Assembly (NCBI GenBank): GCA_036375875.1
Contig: DASVBK010000199.1
Span: forward strand, 1 to 14,234
From: Prado023 sp036375875
Lineage (GTDB): Bacteria; Actinomycetota; Actinomycetes; S36-B12; CAIYMF01
Direction of reading: 5' to 3'
DNA length: 14,234 nt
Notes under the pieces: generated by a model
Told to the model about the DNA's origin: nothing
The model's database searches: none
Seen by the model: only the letters and a program-made list of their open reading frames with translations
Shown: positions 10,564-14,234 of the stretch, piece by piece
Position numbering within the stretch: position 1 is the stretch's first letter
How the letters are laid out: each line of letters opens with the position of its first letter
Translations under genes and position numbers: made by a program

Positions 10564-10573
10564 CCCACGTGGG
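10564..10573. promoter_or_regulatory. Palindrome upstream of the TSUP gene
   Basis: CCCACGTGGG is a perfect 10-base palindrome ending 7 bases before the candidate -10 at 10581. That is a sensible place for an operator, but no regulator is encoded nearby and a single palindrome in GC-rich DNA may be chance. Confidence 0.3.
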
Positions 10574-10580
10574 AGGGGGG

Positions 10581-10586
10581 CAGACT
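10581..10586 (+). promoter_or_regulatory. Candidate -10 of the TSUP permease gene
   Basis: CAGACT differs from TANNNT only at the first base and ends 6 bases before GTG 10593. A G-rich run lies 7-16 bases further upstream, too far to be a Shine-Dalgarno sequence for this start, so a leaderless transcript is likely. Confidence 0.45.
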
Positions 10587-10592
10587 GCGCGC

Positions 10593-11294
10593 GTGGACCC
10601 CCTCCTGGCCGTGGCGCTCCTGGGCGTCGCCGCCGGGGGGCTGGCCCAGTCGGTCACGGGGCTCGGGTTCGCGCTCGTGGCCGCGCCGGGGCTGATCGCC
10701 CTGCTCGGCCCCCGTGAGGGCGTCGCGCTCGTGGTGCTGCTCGGCACGATCGTCTCCGGGCTGTCGCTGCTGGGCCAGTGGCGGCTGGTCCGGGTGCGCG
10801 ACGGGCTGTCGCTGCTCGTGCCCACCCTGCTCGCCACGCCCCTGGCGGCCGTGCTCGTCAGCGGTCTCGACACCCGGGTGCTGGCGGCTGCCGCCGGGGT
10901 CGGGGTGCTGCTCGGCGTCGCCGCGCTCTGGCGGGGCGTGCGGTGGCGGGGGCTGGCCAGCGTCCCGGGCGCGATCGGCACCGGCATCACCAGTGCGCTG
11001 CTCAACGTCATCGGCGGCGTCGGCGGACCGCCGGTCGCGCTCTACGCCTCGAACGCCGACTGGCCGGTCGAGCAGGCGCGCAGCACGTTGCAGGCGTTCT
11101 TCCTGGTCCAGGGCGTCGCCACGATCGCCGTCGTCGGCCTGGCCCTGCCGACTCCGGCGATGCTGGTGGCGCTCGTCGCCGGCACCCTGCTGGGCATCTG
11201 GCTGGCCCCCCGGATGCCGGCCGCCGCAGCCCGGCATGCCGTGCTGGCAGTCGCTGCCTTCGGGGGGGTCGCGCTCATCCTCGGCAATCGCTGA
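10593..11294 (+). CDS. TauE/SafE (TSUP) family permease
   Basis: A 233-residue, almost wholly hydrophobic membrane protein of the sulfite exporter TauE/SafE family, which moves small anions such as sulfite or sulfoacetate-type compounds. The N-terminal half has the typical AAGGLAQSVTGLGFALVAAPGLIALLGPREGVALVVL. The second half repeats the pattern with LNVIGGVGGPPVALYASNADW at about 138-158, where the GGxGGPP element is a family hallmark. About 7-8 helices can be drawn. GTG 10593 is chosen because the frame upstream (open to 10470) is Arg/Cys/Pro-rich and unlike the family, and the candidate -10 lies 6 bases before it. The substrate cannot be read from sequence, and no sulfur-metabolism gene is nearby. 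It converges on the SCP-like gene, with only 27 bases between stops. Confidence 0.88.
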   Translation: MDPLLAVALLGVAAGGLAQSVTGLGFALVAAPGLIALLGPREGVALVVLLGTIVSGLSLLGQWRLVRVRDGLSLLVPTLLATPLAAVLVSGLDTRVLAAAAGVGVLLGVAALWRGVRWRGLASVPGAIGTGITSALLNVIGGVGGPPVALYASNADWPVEQARSTLQAFFLVQGVATIAVVGLALPTPAMLVALVAGTLLGIWLAPRMPAAAARHAVLAVAAFGGVALILGNR

Positions 11295-11299
11295 GGGCC

Positions 11300-11315
11300 G
11301 CGCGCGGATGCGCGC
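11300..11315. terminator. Possible terminator between convergent stops
   Basis: GCGCGC at 11300-11305 and 11310-11315 can pair around the loop GGAT. It sits in the 27-base gap between the stops of the TSUP gene and the SCP-like gene, where a two-way terminator is expected. The stem is short and has no T tract. Confidence 0.4.
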
Positions 11316-11321
11316 CTCCGG

Positions 11322-11699
11322 TCACTCCACGACAACAAGCGGCAGCCAGGGCGCGAGGTCGGCGCGCGTGCCGCTGGCCGTCACGCGACCGGCCGCCCGC
11401 GCCTGCTCCCACGTCACGTCGCCCGTCGCCAGCGCGAGCCAGGTGCCGGCATCCATCTCGATGACCGCCGAGGGCGTGCCGCGGCGGTGCGCGGGCCCGG
11501 CCACCGCCTGCACGGCCGCGAACGGCGGGACCCGGATCTCCACCGACGAGCCGGGTGCCCGTCGGGCCAGCTCCTCGAGCATCCAGCGCACCGCCACCCG
11601 CATGGTCGCGCGGTCCGCGGCGCCGCCAGGACCCGCCGCTCGCACGTCGGCCAGGGCCGCCCGCCCCTCGGCCTCGGGCACGGGTCGACGCGCGGCCAT
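11322..11699 (-). CDS. Sterol-carrier-like (SCP) family protein
   Basis: A 125-residue soluble protein that looks like the bacterial SCP-2-like family. Residues 31-124 form the core: a helix (MRVAVRWMLEELARRAPG), strand VEIRVPP, then AVIEMDAGTWLALATGDVTWEQARAAGRVTASG, where the acidic/Trp stretch and ITWEEA-like element are typical of SCP-like lipid-binding folds, and an end in DLAPWLPL. A short hydrophobic-ligand role is inferred from the fold; the real ligand is unknown. The start ATG (11699) shares a base with the EamA transporter stop (TGATG), with no Shine-Dalgarno sequence visible, so translation is probably coupled. From general knowledge, a gene of this family sits next to purF in several actinobacteria (Rv0807 beside purF in M. 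tuberculosis, as I recall), so the neighbourhood supports the call. The longer open frame upstream is a shadow of the transporter gene. Confidence 0.8.
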   Translation of the reverse strand: MAARRPVPEAEGRAALADVRAAGPGGAADRATMRVAVRWMLEELARRAPGSSVEIRVPPFAAVQAVAGPAHRRGTPSAVIEMDAGTWLALATGDVTWEQARAAGRVTASGTRADLAPWLPLVVVE

Positions 11700-12619
11700 C
11701 AGGGGTACCCCGCGGTGATGGCCTCGGCCTCCTCTGCCCCGGCCCGAGCGGCCAGCACCCCCTGCAGCAGCAGTCCGGCGAGGATGAGCACGGCGCCGAG
11801 CACCGCCACCGGCGCGAGCGTCTCGCCGAGCACGAGCACGCCGAGGCCCGTGGCGACCAGCGGATCGGCGAGCATGAGCGTGGTGACCGGCCCGGACGTG
11901 AGCCCCTGGATGGCCCGGGCGAACAGCACGTTCGCCAGCCCCATGGTCACCACGCCGAGGTAGAGCGCCAACCCGATGCCGCCGGGCGACGCCAACCAGT
12001 TCAGCGGCTGGGCGAGCAGCAGAGGCAGCAGGAGCACGGCCCCGACCAGGAAGCTGCCGGCTGGCACCTCCAGCGCGCTCACGCCCCGGTCCAGCTGCAC
12101 CTTCGCCGCCACGTTGTAGGTGGCGATCGCCAGCGCCGCGCCGAGGGCCAGCAGCAGCCCGACGCCAGCCCCGCCGTCCGTGGTGAGGTCTGGCGCGCAC
12201 AGCAGCACCAGCCCCACCAGGCACACCCCGGTGGCGGCCAGCCACCCCGGCGTGGGCCGGTGGCCGAAGCGGGCCCACCCCAGCAGCCCGGCGAGCACGG
12301 GCGCGCTCCCGACCGCCACGAGGGTGCCCAGCGCGACCCCGGCGCGGCCCACGCCCCCGAAGAACAACGGCTGGTAGGCAGCGGCGGAGACGGCGGTGGC
12401 GAGCATCGCGGGCGTGCGCAGCAGGCGCACGAGCCGGCGCAGCGAGCCGCCGAGCAGCGGCAGGGCGGCGAGCAGGGCCAGTGCGCCGACCTCGAGGCGC
12501 AGGATCCCCACGGCCGTCGCCGTCGCACCGTCGGGGGCGAACGCGGCGGCGGTGCCGGCCGTGCCGAACAGGGCGCCAGCGCCCAGCACCGAGAGCACGG
12601 CAGCACGGGTCGAGGGCAC
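11699..12619 (-). CDS. EamA/DMT superfamily transporter
   Basis: A 306-residue membrane protein of the drug/metabolite transporter superfamily with two EamA repeats, about residues 8-136 and 152-286, and about 10 helices. Typical elements are the N-terminal LGAGALFGTAGTAAAF, the end of repeat one (WLAATGVCLVGLVLLC), and in repeat two YNVAAKVQLDRG plus the conserved closing pair TTLMLADPLVATGLGVLVLGETLAP. The family exports or imports amino acids, purines and other metabolites; the substrate here is not readable. The GTG at 12619 has TAGCGT ending 6 bases upstream and no Shine-Dalgarno sequence, a leaderless start. Its stop shares a base with the SCP-like gene start, so the two form an operon. 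It is divergent from purF across a 221-base gap. Confidence 0.9.
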   Translation of the reverse strand: MPSTRAAVLSVLGAGALFGTAGTAAAFAPDGATATAVGILRLEVGALALLAALPLLGGSLRRLVRLLRTPAMLATAVSAAAYQPLFFGGVGRAGVALGTLVAVGSAPVLAGLLGWARFGHRPTPGWLAATGVCLVGLVLLCAPDLTTDGGAGVGLLLALGAALAIATYNVAAKVQLDRGVSALEVPAGSFLVGAVLLLPLLLAQPLNWLASPGGIGLALYLGVVTMGLANVLFARAIQGLTSGPVTTLMLADPLVATGLGVLVLGETLAPVAVLGAVLILAGLLLQGVLAARAGAEEAEAITAGYP

Positions 12620-12625
12620 CGGGCC

Positions 12626-12631
12626 ACGCTA
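12626..12631 (-). promoter_or_regulatory. -10 of the EamA/SCP operon, leaderless
   Basis: TAGCGT on the minus strand fits TANNNT and ends exactly 6 bases before the GTG at 12619, so transcription would start at the start codon. Confidence 0.55.
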
Positions 12632-12661
12632 CTGCCCGCACCCTCGCCGGGTTCCTGTGTC

Positions 12662-12718
12662 CGGCGGACCCCCGGGCCCGTCGTCCGCCGATGGCTCGGT
12701 GCGCCGGCGAGCGCCGGC
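12662..12718. repeat. Two inverted repeats between the EamA gene and purF
   Basis: The divergent gap holds an 8-bp inverted repeat (CGGCGGAC at 12662-12669 with GTCCGCCG at 12683-12690, 13-base loop) and a 6-bp one (GCCGGC at 12703-12708 and 12713-12718, loop GAGC). They lie between the two outward promoters and could be operators or simply GC-driven symmetry. Confidence 0.4.
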
Positions 12719-12784
12719 CCGCTGGGCCCAGCCCGCCGCTCCCAGCGTCGCCTGCCCGCCGCACTCGCGGCCACCACCTGACGC

Positions 12785-12811
12785 TTCGGCCCACCCGGAT
12801 GCGTTCGGCCC
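12785..12811 (+). repeat. Direct TTCGGCCC pair upstream of the purF promoter
   Basis: TTCGGCCC occurs at 12785-12792 and 12804-12811, 19 bases apart, close to two helical turns. The second copy covers the -35 position for the purF -10 (18 bases between TTCGGC and TACACT). It could be a regulator site; it does not match a PurR box that I know. Confidence 0.35.
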
Positions 12812-12827
12812 CGACGGCCCCGGCACC

Positions 12828-12833
12828 TACACT
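12828..12833 (+). promoter_or_regulatory. -10 of purF, leaderless
   Basis: TACACT fits TANNNT and ends 7 bases before GTG 12841. There is no Shine-Dalgarno sequence. TTCGGC at 12804-12809 with an 18-base spacer is a weak possible -35. Confidence 0.6.
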
Positions 12834-12840
12834 GCACCCC

Positions 12841-14234
12841 GTGGCGCGCGGCGACGGCAGGCTCACGCACGACCTGGATCCCCAGGAGCGGGGGCCACAG
12901 GACGCCTGCGGGGTGTTCGGGGTGTGGGCCCCTGCCGAGGAGGTCGCCAAGCTCACCTACTTCGGCCTCTACGCGCTGCAGCATCGCGGCCAGGAGTCCG
13001 CTGGGATCGCGGTGAGCGACGGGCACCAGACAGTCGTCTACAAGGACATGGGCCTGGTCTCCCAGGTCTTCTCGGAGGGCGCCCTGGCCTCGCTGCACGG
13101 CCATGTCGCGATCGGCCACTGCCGCTACTCCACCACGGGGTCCAGCGTCTGGGAGAACGCGCAGCCGACCTTCCGGGCCACGGCCACCGGGCACCTCGCC
13201 CTGGCCCACAACGGCAACCTCACCAACACCCACGAGCTGGCGGTCCGCGGCGCCGAGGCCGAGGCCCGGGCGGGCACGTTGCCGCTGGGCACCGCGATGC
13301 ACGCCACGTCCGACACCGAGCTGCTCACCGTGCTGCTGGCCGCCCACCAGGGCGAGTCGCTGCTCTCGGCCGCGGTCGACGAGCTGCCCCATGTGCGTGG
13401 GGCGTTCAGCCTGGTGTTCATGGACGACACCACCCTGTACGCCGCCCGCGACCCCCAGGGCATCAGGCCGCTGGTGATCGGCCGCCTCGAGCGCGGCGGC
13501 TGGGTTGTGGCCTCGGAGACCGCGGCGCTGGACATCGTCGGGGCGGAGTTCCTCCGCGAGGTCGAGCCGGGCGAGGTGATCGCGCTCGACGAGCGCGGCC
13601 TGCGGACCGACAGGTTCGCCCCAGCCGAGCCCAAGGGCTGCCTGTTCGAGTACGTGTACCTGGCGCGTCCGGACACCCAGATCGCCGGGCGCGGGGTGCA
13701 CGCCACGCGCGTGCAGATCGGGCGCACGCTGGCCCGCGAGCACCCCGCCGAGGCCGACCTCGTGATCCCCGTCCCGGAGTCCGGGACGCCCGCCGCGGTG
13801 GGTTACGCCCAGGCCAGCGGCCTGCCGTTCGCGCAGGGCCTGGTGAAGAACGCCTACGTCGGCCGCACGTTCATCCAGCCCTCGCAGACCATCCGCCAGC
13901 TGGGCATCCGGCTCAAGCTCAACCCGCTGCGCGACGTCATCGAGGGCCGCCGCCTGGTCGTGGTCGACGACTCGATCGTGCGCGGCAACACCCAGCGCGC
14001 CATCGTGCGGATGCTGCGCGAGGCCGGGGCGGCCGAGGTGCACGTGCGCATCTCCTCGCCACCGGTGATGTGGCCCTGCTTCTACGGCATCGACTTCGCC
14101 ACCCGCACCGAGCTGATCGCCAACGACCGCACCGTCGAGCAGATCCGTTCCTCGATCGGGGCCGACTCGCTCGGCTTCGTGTCGCTCGAGGGCCTCACCG
14201 ACGCCACGACGCTGGGTGCCGAGAACCTCTGCCG
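12841..14234 (+). CDS. purF: Amidophosphoribosyltransferase (3' end beyond window)
   Basis: The first 464 codons of PurF, which makes phosphoribosylamine from PRPP and glutamine, the committed step of purine synthesis. The protein starts with a 22-residue propeptide ahead of Cys23 in DACGVFGV, the N-terminal nucleophile exposed by self-cleavage. The glutaminase domain follows: YALQHRGQESAGIAV, HCRYSTTG and HNGNLTN. The PRPP-binding loop is VVVDDSIVRGNTQ in the C-terminal phosphoribosyltransferase domain. Three of the four cysteines that bind the 4Fe-4S cluster in Bacillus-type PurF are visible: Cys267 (KGCLFEYVY), Cys413 (WPCFYGIDF) and Cys464 (ENLC); the fourth would lie just past the window end. 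GTG 12841 is chosen because it gives a normal propeptide length and has TACACT 7 bases upstream. It is divergent from the EamA/SCP operon. The window end, not a mutation, cuts it; purM would be a typical next gene but cannot be seen. Confidence 0.97.
   Translation, partial: MARGDGRLTHDLDPQERGPQDACGVFGVWAPAEEVAKLTYFGLYALQHRGQESAGIAVSDGHQTVVYKDMGLVSQVFSEGALASLHGHVAIGHCRYSTTGSSVWENAQPTFRATATGHLALAHNGNLTNTHELAVRGAEAEARAGTLPLGTAMHATSDTELLTVLLAAHQGESLLSAAVDELPHVRGAFSLVFMDDTTLYAARDPQGIRPLVIGRLERGGWVVASETAALDIVGAEFLREVEPGEVIALDERGLRTDRFAPAEPKGCLFEYVYLARPDTQIAGRGVHATRVQIGRTLAREHPAEADLVIPVPESGTPAAVGYAQASGLPFAQGLVKNAYVGRTFIQPSQTIRQLGIRLKLNPLRDVIEGRRLVVVDDSIVRGNTQRAIVRMLREAGAAEVHVRISSPPVMWPCFYGIDFATRTELIANDRTVEQIRSSIGADSLGFVSLEGLTDATTLGAENLC

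Noticed and set aside
11700..12956. N-terminal extension of the SCP-like gene to 12956
   Set aside because: The extension is read out of frame through the EamA transporter gene and is Arg/Ala-rich. The short 125-residue form matches the SCP-like family size.
12079..14043. A 654-codon minus-strand open frame crossing purF and the EamA gene
   Set aside because: It is antisense to purF and out of frame in the transporter gene; composition is shadow-like.

Overview
The window is very GC-rich, with G or C at nearly every third codon position, several GTG starts, and long open antisense frames produced by codon bias. This points to a high-GC actinobacterium. The gene set (small PurL with separate PurS and PurQ, Fe-S type PurF, LCP protein, ECF sigma factor with a DUF4349 partner, SCP-like gene beside purF) fits an actinobacterium, perhaps Micrococcales or Cellulomonadaceae-like. 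The genus is inference only. No mobile element, CRISPR array, tRNA or rRNA was seen, and the region reads as ordinary chromosome.

Layout, left to right. (1) Positions 67-438: a thioredoxin (+). It converges on an ECF sigma factor / DUF4349 membrane protein pair (-, 591-2593), with a perfect 15-bp inverted repeat between them as a probable two-way terminator. (2) Positions 2646-4286: phosphoglucomutase (-). It is divergent from a LytR-CpsA-Psr wall-polymer ligase (+, 4450-5619), so sugar-phosphate supply and envelope assembly sit back to back. (3) Positions 5687-6259: a DUF4126 membrane protein (+). (4) Positions 6460-9724: the tightly overlapping purS-purQ-purL operon for FGAM synthetase (+). 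(5) Positions 9808-11294: a YdeI/OmpD-type protein and a TauE/SafE-type permease (+). (6) Positions 11322-12619: an EamA transporter overlapping a sterol-carrier-like protein (-). (7) From 12841: purF (+), cut by the window end.

PurS, PurQ and PurL form one enzyme complex for the fourth step of purine synthesis. PurF performs the first, committed step from its own promoter about 3 kb away. The sigma factor and DUF4349 protein are translationally coupled and probably form a membrane-linked regulatory pair.

A recurring design is visible. Most genes that begin a transcript lack a Shine-Dalgarno sequence and instead have a -10-like hexamer 6-8 bases before the start codon, as expected for leaderless mRNAs. 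Most internal operon genes have clear Shine-Dalgarno sequences or start/stop overlaps. I found no clearly novel multi-gene system. The most interesting items are the sigma/DUF4349 pair, the leaderless pattern, and the EamA/SCP-like pair divergent from purF.
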